Below, one piece after another: positions 1 to 7,071 of a stretch of 15,122 nt of DNA; the stretch's first letter is position 1, and each line of letters starts with the position of its first letter. The stretch is taken from contig CAQBGY010000053.1 of NCBI GenBank assembly GCA_948759685.1, positions 1-15,122 of the forward strand. The letters are read 5' to 3'. The position numbers and the translations under genes are program-made. Below the pieces are notes generated by a model. That model worked only from the letters and a program-made list of their open reading frames with translations. It ran no database searches and was not told where the DNA came from. Origin of the DNA: an uncultured Eubacterium sp. Lineage in GTDB: Bacteria; Bacillota_A; Clostridia; Lachnospirales; Lachnospiraceae.

Positions 1-133
1 TTCAAATGATTGTTTAAGCACAAAAACGGTTTACTGCAATTAGACCGGCTTGGACTAAATGGTACAAAGCGCTCTTATGACAAGGACAAATGTCCCTAAA
101 ATATAGGCTTTGACAAGATTACCGAAAAATTAA

Positions 134-237
134 ATAGCAAAAATTGCTATGCTTAGCCGGTGTATTCTATGCAAATTGGGTGAATGAATGCGCATATATT
201 TTGCTAATTTGACAAGTCAATGCGCAATCATTCACCC
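134..237. repeat. Nested inverted repeats at the left end of the window
   Basis: The largest repeat has 17-bp arms at 178-194 and 221-237 (GGGTGAATGAATGCGCA against the complement of the right arm, 16 of 17 matching) separated by 26 bp. The spacer ends in a second small palindrome, TTGAC-AA-GTCAA (209-220), touching the right arm. Just upstream is ATAGCAA/TTGCTAT (134-150, 3-nt loop). There is no T-run, so these are not ordinary terminators. They lie in the non-coding stretch ahead of mobC and could be protein binding sites of a mobilization or replication module. The function is not known from sequence. I see no gene in positions 1-560. Confidence 0.6.
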
Positions 238-280
238 TTGCTGTTCAGAAGAAGATTAATTAAACAATTAATTGTCGATT

Positions 281-345
281 AGGGGTTCATTGAACCCCTT
301 GTTTGGCTGGAAAAAAGGTTTAGGGGTTCATTGAACCCCTAAACC
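281..345. repeat. Two tandem 19-bp palindromes, operator-like
   Basis: AGGGGTTCATTGAACCCCT occurs twice, at 281-299 and 322-340, 41 bp apart (about four helical turns). Each copy is a perfect 9-bp inverted repeat around a central T. The second copy extends to 14-bp perfect arms (317-330 and 332-345, GGTTTAGGGGTTCA). Identical symmetric copies on the same face of the helix suggest a binding site for a dimeric regulator or relaxosome protein, possibly the MobC-like ribbon-helix-helix protein encoded 300 bp downstream. That assignment is inference; a plasmid-type iteron is an alternative. Confidence 0.6.
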
Positions 346-532
346 ATATTGAAATTTCTGTTTGAGAACAGGTTTTTTGATATGTTTTTGAGCAATATTG
401 TGGTCGTATATTGGTATGAGTTTGTTTGGGAAAGCACTATATGTATGGTTGGATCCAATGGCGAAAGTAACTAGAAAGAGTAAATTTATACTTTTAGCTG
501 GGGTTTAAGCCTGCCAAGGGCGGGCAAGCATA

Positions 533-609
533 GCGCGAAGATATCTCTCGCGCAAATTCTTTGGGGCTAATGCCCCAATCCCCGATGTCCCTCACCTGTG
601 TGCGAGGGA
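533..609 (+). other. Putative oriT: cluster of three inverted repeats ahead of mobC
   Basis: Three stem-loops are stacked directly before the mobC ribosome site: GCGCGA (533-538) with TCGCGC (548-553), whose loop contains the palindrome AGATATCT; TTGGGGC (561-567) with GCCCCAA (572-578); and TCCCTC (588-593) with GAGGGA (604-609). Origins of transfer of MOBP-type mobilizable elements are usually inverted-repeat clusters immediately upstream of mobC, so position and structure fit. No nic-site consensus was recognised with certainty. The stems could instead regulate mobC translation. Confidence 0.4.
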
Positions 610-638
610 TAATTTTAAAGAAAAGAAGGAGCAAAAAA

Positions 639-953
639 ATGAAAGATAACGATAAATATGAATTGTGCCTGCGCTTAAGTCAGGCAGAGAAAGAAAGGCT
701 TGAGGTGAATACAGAAAGATGCGGTTTGTCGAAAAGTGTTTATCTGCGGCGTTTAATTCTGGAAACGGAGGTTAAGGCTAGGCCAAGCAGTGAGATTAAA
801 GAGCTGCGTACAGAGATGCATAAAATAGGCTCAAATATCAATCAAATTGCTCGTAGTATTAATGCTGGACAAGGTTTTCCGGAAGTAGCTGAAAGGAGTT
901 TGTTCCTACTAGGTAAAGTATATGAATTGATGTACAAAATTGCCAAAAGGTGA
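639..953 (+). CDS. mobC: MobC-like mobilization (relaxosome) protein
   Basis: This protein of 104 residues belongs to the plasmid mobilization MobC family: small ribbon-helix-helix DNA-binding proteins that bind oriT and help the relaxase nick it. The N-terminal half (YELCLRLSQAEKERLE...SKSVYLRRLIL) has the RHH strand-helix-helix pattern. The C-terminal half carries the family hallmark IGSNINQIARSIN. The ATG at 639 was chosen because it sits 8 nt behind AAGAAGGAG; the frame is open back to 561, but that extension runs through the oriT-like hairpins and has no ribosome site. Relaxase genes normally overlap or follow mobC. Here only a nine-codon ORF (961-987) follows, so the gene appears orphaned. 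Family assignment is firm; function in this truncated context is uncertain. Confidence 0.85.
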   Translation: MKDNDKYELCLRLSQAEKERLEVNTERCGLSKSVYLRRLILETEVKARPSSEIKELRTEMHKIGSNINQIARSINAGQGFPEVAERSLFLLGKVYELMYKIAKR

Positions 954-960
954 TAAGAAG

Positions 961-1173
961 ATGGTTGTCATCGTAAAAGCAGTTTAAGGTTGTTTTAGCC
1001 ATTTTACTATCCATGTAGCATTTGTACAATCTAGTTATGCTTTAGGCAATATTAATTTAAAATGGATTGCCAATGGAAGAATTATGAAGAAAAATATGCA
1101 AGGAAAGATTTATAGATATATCATGTTTGGTGGTATCAACCAAAATGAAGCAAGATTCTTTTTTTCGTTATAA
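961..1173 (+). pseudogene. Possible remnant of the gene after mobC (relaxase position)
   Basis: An ATG 7 bp after the mobC stop, where a relaxase would start, opens MVVIVKAV and then stops (TAA at 985-987). The same frame continues open for 61 codons to TAA 1171-1173, with a plausible protein-like stretch (…SSYALGNINLKWIANG…IYRYIMFGGINQNEA…). I recognise no family in it. It may be a decayed gene or a chance open stretch in AT-rich DNA. The rest of 954-1450 holds no supported gene. Confidence 0.2.
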
Positions 1174-1432
1174 AGCATAAAATTATAGTGAAAAGTCCTA
1201 TTGAAAGTAATTACAAAGAGGATTTTTAGATGGGTATTTACAAAAAATGCATATAATGTGATGGCTTTAATTCTACAAAATGTATAAAATGATGTTTTTT
1301 TACCACTCTACAGAATTCATCAGTTGGCTCCAAGCTCAACACTGTGATTCCACCATTGGTTTTAATTACGACACAAATTATTAGTGAAAACACGATGCGT
1401 TCAAAAAGTAAACCAACAAATTGAAATTTAGC

Positions 1433-1461
1433 TTGTGTAATATGATGTCAGATGTTATAAT
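1433..1461 (+). promoter_or_regulatory. Promoter of the endonuclease pair
   Basis: Extended -10 box TGTTATAAT (1453-1461) with a weak -35 TTGTGT (1433-1438) and a 17-bp spacer, about 47 bp before the first endonuclease start codon. The extended TG motif compensates for the poor -35. Confidence 0.6.
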
Positions 1462-1507
1462 ATAACAAGAAATATTCGGCAAAAAAACATAAAATAGAGG
1501 TAACAAT

Positions 1508-2134
1508 ATGAATTTAAATAATGCTTTAGACGTACTCAATACACACCATATTCATTTCTTTACAGGGCAACATTATGCATCAATCACGGCACAGCCTGCT
1601 CCAGAAGATTCAAGAGCGTGGTCACAAATACTAATAAGCACACTCACTGGCATAAGTGGAATAGCTCGACATAAAGGTCAGGACCTAGCAGATGGTTCAG
1701 ATGTAAAGTCAGCCAATGCTTGGTATTCTATTGATAAAGTTCGGTTTAATGGCGTCATTAAAGCCGGTACTCAAAGCCGTTTGGCAGGTTCAATGGCTTA
1801 TTTGGATAAAATGCCCTTTCTGTTTTTCGTTATGTGGGACAATAATCCAAACAATGGTAGAGAACGAACTCGTGTGTGGGTCGTGCGTCCACAGTATGAT
1901 GCTTTGTTTAGAGCAATTGCGCAGAACTGGTATGATCAACTTGCAGATGGAACAATTAAAAGCAATAATTTTCAGTTGCATCCACCGGTAAATGAAAACA
2001 ACAATGTATTCACCAATCGATGCGGCAATTTGGCATATCCTCTTTTATTGTCAGCAGAATGGAATGACCAGAAATATGATGCTGTTTATTACAATCCGAA
2101 AATTCTTGATTATGGAAAATGTAGTAGAGCGTAG
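1508..2134 (+). CDS. MamI-like type II restriction endonuclease, short paralogue
   Basis: A 208-residue protein with a DLADGSDVKSANAW motif (residues 59-72), which fits the E/D-x-K catalytic core of PD-(D/E)XK nucleases (D65, K67), and a later NNFQLHPP motif. Overall it resembles the MamI-type endonucleases, which cut an interrupted palindrome (GATNNNNATC for MamI). The start has AGAGG seven bases upstream. The neighbour 32 bp downstream is a diverged paralogue: residues 36-76 here match 96-136 there, and the FQLxPP block is shared. This copy lacks about 60 N-terminal residues of the other. It probably forms an endonuclease with the second gene and is paired with the convergent methylase/specificity genes. 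Recognition sequence cannot be read from sequence. The MamI assignment is from memory of the family, so the exact family is moderately sure; the nuclease call is stronger. Confidence 0.65.
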   Translation: MNLNNALDVLNTHHIHFFTGQHYASITAQPAPEDSRAWSQILISTLTGISGIARHKGQDLADGSDVKSANAWYSIDKVRFNGVIKAGTQSRLAGSMAYLDKMPFLFFVMWDNNPNNGRERTRVWVVRPQYDALFRAIAQNWYDQLADGTIKSNNFQLHPPVNENNNVFTNRCGNLAYPLLLSAEWNDQKYDAVYYNPKILDYGKCSRA

Positions 2135-2166
2135 TTAATCTTAGATAATAGAAAGGAGGGATAATC

Positions 2167-2988
2167 TTGTATAATATACATGAATACTGCAAATTATTTG
2201 GAACGATAATAGAGAAAAGTTCTCCTGAAGATATTAACGAAAACTTGAAAGCTCTAACAAAGACTATAAATGTAGATACTATACCTGTAGCCGATAGAGT
2301 GATTCTATCGAGCCATATTCTGAAAAGCCTTTCGCATAAACAACGCATACATCTTGCGATGTCGCTGATACAAGAGCAGATTGTCGATCAGAAAAATAAA
2401 CTCTCCCATTGGAGTCTTGTTACAGCACAATCTTCCATGATTGATACAGGATACATAGCCCAACATCTTGTTTCCCTTCAAACGCAAATTGCTGGACAAG
2501 GAATGCGTGGCAAAGGGGATGACCTATGCGATGGCTCCGAAGTCAAAGGTGCCAATTTTATTGATTCTCTCGATAAAAACGGAGCTACTGCGCCACGATG
2601 GAATTTTAATTCTGTATCTATCGATATTATGGAGCGATTCCTTGATTACAAAGCAATTTTTTTGCTTTCTATCGATTTAAACCCAAAACATCAGTACCGC
2701 ATTAGAATATGGAAGATAGATATACACAAACACACCCTATTGCGAGAGCGTTATAAAGAATGGATGCAAAAACTTGGATACCCCAAATTTGCAGATCCCA
2801 GTCACAAAAGCATTAATTTTCAGTTGTTTCCGCCAAGAAATGGAACGGATGATAATTATGCTCGACATGGAAACGGAAGAAAAAGTGGTTTTTCCAGATT
2901 AAACATTCCGCTTGAAAACACAGAAGGAGCGACTCTTATCTTTAGAGCAGATATTGTAGATGATATACCTATAATTAGTGTCTTTTAA
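2167..2988 (+). CDS. MamI-like type II restriction endonuclease, long paralogue
   Basis: A 273-residue protein sharing the core motif GDDLCDGSEVKGANF (E125, K127 as likely catalytic residues) and INFQLFPP (216-223) with the preceding gene. It carries an extra N-terminal region of about 60 residues, mostly helical in character. The start is TTG at 2167, supported by AAAGGAGGG six bases upstream; the nearby ATG at 2180 is out of frame. The two genes are clearly one transcription unit (32-bp gap). Tandem paralogues suggest a heteromeric endonuclease, or one copy that has become an accessory subunit. It ends just before a strong bidirectional hairpin facing the specificity segment on the other strand. 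Both copies keep the acidic-x-Lys signature, so neither is obviously inactive. Confidence 0.6.
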   Translation: MYNIHEYCKLFGTIIEKSSPEDINENLKALTKTINVDTIPVADRVILSSHILKSLSHKQRIHLAMSLIQEQIVDQKNKLSHWSLVTAQSSMIDTGYIAQHLVSLQTQIAGQGMRGKGDDLCDGSEVKGANFIDSLDKNGATAPRWNFNSVSIDIMERFLDYKAIFLLSIDLNPKHQYRIRIWKIDIHKHTLLRERYKEWMQKLGYPKFADPSHKSINFQLFPPRNGTDDNYARHGNGRKSGFSRLNIPLENTEGATLIFRADIVDDIPIISVF

Positions 2989-3029
2989 AAAGTAGGAGCA
3001 ACTATATAATTAGTGTTGCTCCTACTTTT
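2988..3029. terminator. Bidirectional terminator between endonuclease and specificity segment
   Basis: A perfect 15-bp stem (AAAAGTAGGAGCAAC at 2988-3002, complement at 3015-3029) with a 12-nt loop sits between convergent stop codons. A-run and T-run flanks serve transcription from both sides. Confidence 0.85.
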
Positions 3030-3030
3030 A

Positions 3031-3627
3031 TCAAATATTATTTAAAACGTTAAACTTATCTAAAATCTTGCCTTCCGCTAAGTAAATAAGTTTTACCGCT
3101 GATTCAAGTTCATTATCAATCTCTGTAACCAATTGTTTCGCGACTTCACTTACAGGTATTGGAATTAAAATATCTGCCAGTTGTTCCCGTTTTATTCTGC
3201 TATGAGAGGATGATGTGCCTGATGTGAAACTTTCAATTTGACTCATTACACTTTTTGTTTTTAACAAAAAACATAATGCATACATTCCGATTATTCCTCT
3301 TGATTTCATAATCTCAAACTCATTTGAACAAACCAAATCTATGTTTCTATGTGGAATAACTGCCATACGTGGAATCCTGGGATTTATTTTTGAAAAAATC
3401 AGTTCTTCTGGATAACATTTTCGACCTTTTGAAACGGGATTAAACTTTTCTACTTCGTCAAAAGCAATTGTGCAGTTGTTGTTCACATGTAACACACTAA
3501 TATGCTTGATAGTGTCAGAAACCATATAGCTCTTTCTGTTTTTCGTTGTAAATTCAACAACATCTCCAAGTTTTACAATCTTAAATCCTTCGGTTACGGA
3601 ATTCTCTAAACTCTCAATGGTCTTAAA
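3031..3627 (-). CDS. HsdS-like specificity segment with a single target recognition domain
   Basis: This 198-residue stretch has the pattern of one type I specificity half: an opening GFKIVKLGDVVEF, a central INPRIPRMAVIP block, and the closing SSSHSRIKREQLADILIPIP of a target recognition domain, followed by a short helical tail. It would give the adjoining N6-adenine methylase its DNA sequence specificity. A lone TRD normally acts as a dimer and reads a symmetric interrupted palindrome, which suits a MamI-like endonuclease. The segment follows the methylase stop (UGA 3630-3628) directly and in the same frame. There is no ATG, GTG or TTG before the ATG at 3525, which would delete the first 34 residues including the start of the TRD. 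It therefore looks like the C-terminal half of a methylase-specificity fusion cut by a nonsense codon. Confidence 0.7.
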   Translation of the reverse strand, partial: FKTIESLENSVTEGFKIVKLGDVVEFTTKNRKSYMVSDTIKHISVLHVNNNCTIAFDEVEKFNPVSKGRKCYPEELIFSKINPRIPRMAVIPHRNIDLVCSNEFEIMKSRGIIGMYALCFLLKTKSVMSQIESFTSGTSSSHSRIKREQLADILIPIPVSEVAKQLVTEIDNELESAVKLIYLAEGKILDKFNVLNNI

Positions 3628-3630
3628 TCA
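3628..3630 (-). other. In-frame UGA dividing methylase and specificity parts
   Basis: Reading on the minus strand, SFYAAE-stop-FKTIESLENS runs through one uninterrupted frame except for this TGA. A one-base change from TGG (Trp) would create it. The other genes use TGG for Trp and TGA as a stop (e.g. mobC), so a recoded genetic code is unlikely. Confidence 0.75.
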
Positions 3631-5073
3631 TTCTGCAGCATAAAAACTTGGTCTTAGATTGTTGCCAACATAATCACTAGCGTCAATCAAGGTAACCGAT
3701 GGAGTTTCACTTAGTATTTTAGCATAAGGATTTGTATTATTAATAATACTTCTTGCAATTGAAAACATTTCGTTGGTTCCTTGCTCAATCTTAATTGGAA
3801 CACCGGCTCGTTCTTTTACAATATAACCGATGTCCTTACAATATGCCATAAACATTTTTCCTGCTGCATCAGGTTTCTTTTTTCTAAGAATTAGAATACA
3901 TGTATTTGTTCTTGTTCCAGCTTGTGCAAATGTCACAGACGGCAATCCGATAACCCCAAGAATATTGCATTCTCGAATTAGATTATCTCGATAAACAGAA
4001 TAAATACCTTTTGCTGCAAACACAGAATCCGGCAGCACAATTGCAAGGTAGCCATCAGGCTTTAAAAAATTAATGCACTTATCAAGCATTAATAACTCAG
4101 ACGATAACATATTTGGCATCGGTTTTACCTTGCTCAAAATTGGAAATTTGCTCAATTCAAGATCTTGGACATGATATTCCGCTCCAAATGGAGGATTTGT
4201 AAAAATTAAGTCTACTAATCCAATATATTGGTTTAAGCTGCTGTGTCCAACGATGCTGTTTCCTTCGCCGATATTTGAAGCATTACTACCGAGTAACAAC
4301 GCATTGATTTTCGATAAGCGTACCATACGATCTACTTTATCCTGACCCAAGATACCAAAAGCTCTAAATTGACTAATTATTTCTGCCTGTTTATTTTTGT
4401 CGGGAACATTGCTTTCAACATATTTCGTGAAATGAGAGGAACACTCCATAAGAAGTGTGCCTACTCCACATGTTGGATCCATCACAGTAAAGGACTTTAA
4501 TGTGTCTTCACTAAAGTATTGCTTGCGTTCCATATCATCAAAAATAATATCAAGTATAGCTTCAGAAATCTCATATGGTGTCATATACTGGGCATCTTCT
4601 TTGTTATTACGAAAATTATCTCGAACAAAATGCCCAAAGCACTCATTCACCAAATCAAACTCTGAGTAGCTTCTGTTTTCAATCAAGTAAACAAAATCTA
4701 TCTTCTCAATTTCAATGACCAATTTCTGTGCAAAATCATTTTCTGTTGGCTGAATAGCAATTGTAGGGTTACTCCCAAAAATATTGGTGCCATCTTTATT
4801 GCAAAACAGTTCTTTCTTGATTTCATTTTCACAGACATAATGTAATGCCGCTGCCACCATATCTTGATGCCCGAATTGATCTAAAGCAACTTGTCTTATA
4901 TACTCTAAATTGAAACGCCTGCCAGACAAGCCCATTGAATAGCTTGTGCAGATTAGCTTAATCATTTCGTCAAGTTTGGCATTTGAATCATCGATTCGAC
5001 CATAACTATGAAAATATTCTCTAAGATTCAGAAGAATATCATAAAACATAGAGTAGTTAACCCCCTTATTCAT
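3628..5073 (-). CDS. Type I-like N6-adenine DNA methyltransferase (HsdM-type)
   Basis: A 481-residue methylase of the gamma class that transfers a methyl group from S-adenosylmethionine to adenine N6. Visible motifs are AQYMTPYEIS (161-170, the conserved region preceding motif I), MDPTCGVGTLL (198-208, SAM-binding motif I) and FTNPPFGAEY (291-300, catalytic NPPF motif IV). The N-terminal 150 residues are helical, as in HsdM proteins. The start ATG has a strong AAGGAGGG seven bases upstream and its own promoter. It protects host DNA from the convergent endonuclease pair. Known HsdM proteins need a separate or fused specificity domain. Here that domain follows in the same frame after a single UGA, so the intact form was probably a 680-residue fusion. 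Without read-through the methylase may lack sequence specificity. Confidence 0.88.
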   Translation of the reverse strand: MNKGVNYSMFYDILLNLREYFHSYGRIDDSNAKLDEMIKLICTSYSMGLSGRRFNLEYIRQVALDQFGHQDMVAAALHYVCENEIKKELFCNKDGTNIFGSNPTIAIQPTENDFAQKLVIEIEKIDFVYLIENRSYSEFDLVNECFGHFVRDNFRNNKEDAQYMTPYEISEAILDIIFDDMERKQYFSEDTLKSFTVMDPTCGVGTLLMECSSHFTKYVESNVPDKNKQAEIISQFRAFGILGQDKVDRMVRLSKINALLLGSNASNIGEGNSIVGHSSLNQYIGLVDLIFTNPPFGAEYHVQDLELSKFPILSKVKPMPNMLSSELLMLDKCINFLKPDGYLAIVLPDSVFAAKGIYSVYRDNLIRECNILGVIGLPSVTFAQAGTRTNTCILILRKKKPDAAGKMFMAYCKDIGYIVKERAGVPIKIEQGTNEMFSIARSIINNTNPYAKILSETPSVTLIDASDYVGNNLRPSFYAAE

Positions 5074-5110
5074 TCTGAAGCCCTCCTTATTATGATTTAT
5101 AGCTTATTAG

Positions 5111-5139
5111 AGTATAACATAAAACACAACAGTATTCAA
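5111..5139 (-). promoter_or_regulatory. Promoter of the methyltransferase
   Basis: On the minus strand: TTGAAT (5139-5134), 17-bp spacer, TATACT (5116-5111) preceded by TGT, an extended -10 box. It lies about 38 bp before the methylase start. The adjacent AT-rich stretch 5139-5171 has near-palindromic AGATAT runs that could hold an operator. Confidence 0.65.
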
Positions 5140-5351
5140 GATATCTATCTATATTTTAGATATATATCTGTAGGCTTGCCGATGATACATTACAATTTTT
5201 TAAAAGTGCATATAAGCGGCGTAGAATCTAATATGAACACAACAATTCGCACATTTGTAGTGCTGATTATGGATTGGATTATAGTTTTTATGTAAGGAAA
5301 ACAGGCGTAGTTGTGGGAAATCGACCAGCGAGAGTTTTTGTATATTGCTAC

Positions 5352-5381
5352 ATTCAGAATGGCTATTAGTGCATTCTGAAT
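5352..5381. repeat. Perfect 10-bp inverted repeat in the gap between methylase and CBASS
   Basis: ATTCAGAATG (5352-5361) and CATTCTGAAT (5372-5381) form a stem with a 10-nt loop, followed by a weak T-rich stretch. It may be a terminator or a remnant repeat. In 5140-5760 I find no gene with convincing support; the only candidate is a 28-codon hydrophobic ORF at 5469-5555 without a ribosome site. Confidence 0.45.
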
Positions 5382-5762
5382 TTGTTATTATTTAATCCAA
5401 AACAGCGTAGCCGGTGCAATACCTATTGATAAAATAAGCTTTTGGCAATAATACTGTTTTCTTATCTGATGTTTGGTGAAAAGCTAAGTAAAAAAGCAGC
5501 AAATGGATTGCTTTTAATGATGACAGCTATGCTGGTTAAGTCTGTGTTAAGTTAAAGCTGTTGAACATCAATCAAAATTCCATTTGTAGTTGAATGGTTT
5601 GTTAGGAAATGAATCAGGGTTTTGAGTGTAAATGTGGGTAAGCATAAATTTGAATCGCATATATATAGACTTACAAATTACATAAGCTCATGACAAGTTT
5701 ATCGTAAAAGTTAAAAGATGTTAATCAGAGTATAAAAGGGGTAAAAAAATAGATTTATTTTC

Positions 5763-5791
5763 TTGACTTTACAATTTTAACATGTTATACT
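5763..5791 (+). promoter_or_regulatory. Promoter of the CBASS operon
   Basis: TTGACT (5763-5768), 17-bp spacer, TATACT (5786-5791) with extended TGT at 5783-5785: a strong sigma-A promoter. Transcription would begin near 5798, just before the CIRCE operator. Confidence 0.82.
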
Positions 5792-5799
5792 ACAAGTAA

Positions 5800-5826
5800 T
5801 CAGCACTCGCCAAGATTGAGTGCTAA
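5800..5826 (+). promoter_or_regulatory. CIRCE operator (HrcA heat-shock repressor site) in the CBASS leader
   Basis: TCAGCACTC (5800-5808), a spacer of exactly nine bases, then GAGTGCTAA (5818-5826). The CIRCE consensus is TTAGCACTC-N9-GAGTGCTAA, so 17 of 18 arm positions match and the right arm is perfect. It lies between the predicted transcription start and the ribosome site, the normal CIRCE place in groESL and dnaK operons of Bacillota. The HrcA repressor, which needs GroEL to stay active, is expected to bind here. The next gene is a CBASS cyclase rather than a chaperone. Confidence 0.88.
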
Positions 5827-5847
5827 CAATAAATTGTGAGGTATATC

Positions 5848-7071
5848 ATGAAAAATATTTATGAACGGCAAAAGGATATATTATCTATTATTCGTGGTCT
5901 GGATATTTCTCCCACTTTATATAACGAAGCTGTGAAAAAATATCAAGAATTGGGAAACTTTTTGAACAATAACGGTTTAGAAGCCGAAATCTATCCTCAG
6001 GGCTCATTTGCATTTGGCACTGTAGTTCGGCCAAGCGCTAAGGATTCTTCAGCAAGTTATGATCTTGACTTTATCTGTCAGGTAACAGGATCCCGAGATA
6101 ACCACACTCCCCGTGGATTAAGGAATAATGTAGAAAGCATACTGAAATCCAGTAAAACTTATGTAGACAGGCTGAAAATAGACGATACATGTTTCACTAT
6201 TGAATATGCAGATGTAGGCGAAATTGGTTTCTCAATCGACATCGTTCCAGCAGTTGACGAATCTAATATAATAAAGCAACGTCTCATTCTAAACAGCCCT
6301 ACTCCAGATTTGATTGACACATCGATTGCGATTCCCAAGTATAACAGTGAGTGCGAATTCCAATGGATTACTAATAATCCGAAAGGTCTTCGTAAGTGGT
6401 TTGATGAAATTAATGCGCCTTTTCTGGCTTCATCAAAGAAAAATGAACGGATGCGGATTTTTACAGAAAGTAGGGCATTATTTGCGTCAATCGAAGAAAT
6501 ACCGAATGAACTTGAACGTTCTGTACTTCAACGAGTCATCCAAATTCTAAAATGCCATCGGAACAATTATTATGCTAGCTTAAAAGATGGCAACAAGATA
6601 AAGCCTATCTCAGCTATTATCACTGTGGCTGTAAGTAAAATTGCTCAAAACTGCAATTCTAATTGTTCTGTTTTTGAACTCCTAAATCATGTGCTTTCCG
6701 AGCTTACAATTTATGGAGAATATCAGTATCTAGCAGAAAGCGGCTTTAAACAAAGGCATGGTATTCGCTCTGTTTTTTCACGACCTGCAGGAATATGGTA
6801 TATCGAAAATCCTGCAAATCCCGAAGATAACTTAGCTGATCAGTGGAATGTCGATGATCAAATTCCAAATAAATTTTTCCAGTGGATCGAAATTGCACAG
6901 AAAGATCTTATAAGTTCTTTAGAGCAAAAGGATAACAAGCAATTCCGTGCTATCCTCGAGAGCAGCTTCGGGAGCGCAAGCGTCTCACGCTTTTTGGGCG
7001 AAAAATATTGTGGAGATGTGGCTCCACGACAGATTGTTTCGCAAACTGCCGCACGCCCCTATGGTGCTTAA
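5848..7071 (+). CDS. CBASS CD-NTase (cGAS/DncV-like nucleotide cyclase)
   Basis: A 407-residue nucleotidyltransferase of the SMODS/CD-NTase class, which makes a cyclic oligonucleotide messenger after phage infection. The catalytic signature is complete: PQGSFAFGT (50-58) with the GS of the nucleotide-binding turn, the metal-binding pair D72 and D74 in SYDLDF, and the third aspartate D131 in FSIDIVPAVD. The all-helical C-terminal half is typical. The chain ends in RPYGA, a Gly/Ala-type tail fitting C-terminal conjugation by an E2-like partner. The ATG at 5848 was preferred over a GTG at 5836 because GTGAGGT is then the ribosome site, five bases away. The stop overlaps the next start (TAATG). 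The product nucleotide cannot be predicted. Confidence 0.9.
   Translation: MKNIYERQKDILSIIRGLDISPTLYNEAVKKYQELGNFLNNNGLEAEIYPQGSFAFGTVVRPSAKDSSASYDLDFICQVTGSRDNHTPRGLRNNVESILKSSKTYVDRLKIDDTCFTIEYADVGEIGFSIDIVPAVDESNIIKQRLILNSPTPDLIDTSIAIPKYNSECEFQWITNNPKGLRKWFDEINAPFLASSKKNERMRIFTESRALFASIEEIPNELERSVLQRVIQILKCHRNNYYASLKDGNKIKPISAIITVAVSKIAQNCNSNCSVFELLNHVLSELTIYGEYQYLAESGFKQRHGIRSVFSRPAGIWYIENPANPEDNLADQWNVDDQIPNKFFQWIEIAQKDLISSLEQKDNKQFRAILESSFGSASVSRFLGEKYCGDVAPRQIVSQTAARPYGA

Noticed and set aside
561..638. N-terminal extension of the MobC gene to 561
   Set aside because: It crosses the oriT-like hairpins and has no ribosome site; the ATG at 639 has a good one and matches the usual family length.
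1238..1447. Open stretch of 69 codons on the minus strand (…VVIKTNGGITVLSLEPTDEF…)
   Set aside because: It looks somewhat protein-like but has no ATG or ribosome site, begins inside the endonuclease promoter region and matches no family I recognise; left as possible decayed coding DNA.
2010..2348. 112-codon minus-strand ORF in the endonuclease pair
   Set aside because: Shadow frame across two well-supported plus-strand genes.
3628..3630. UGA as selenocysteine or a code that reads UGA as Trp
   Set aside because: No selenocysteine hairpin was recognised after the codon, and other genes here use UGA as stop and UGG for Trp.
5008..5295. 95-codon plus-strand ORF over the methylase start
   Set aside because: Antisense to the methylase N-terminus and its promoter, with no ribosome site or recognisable domain.
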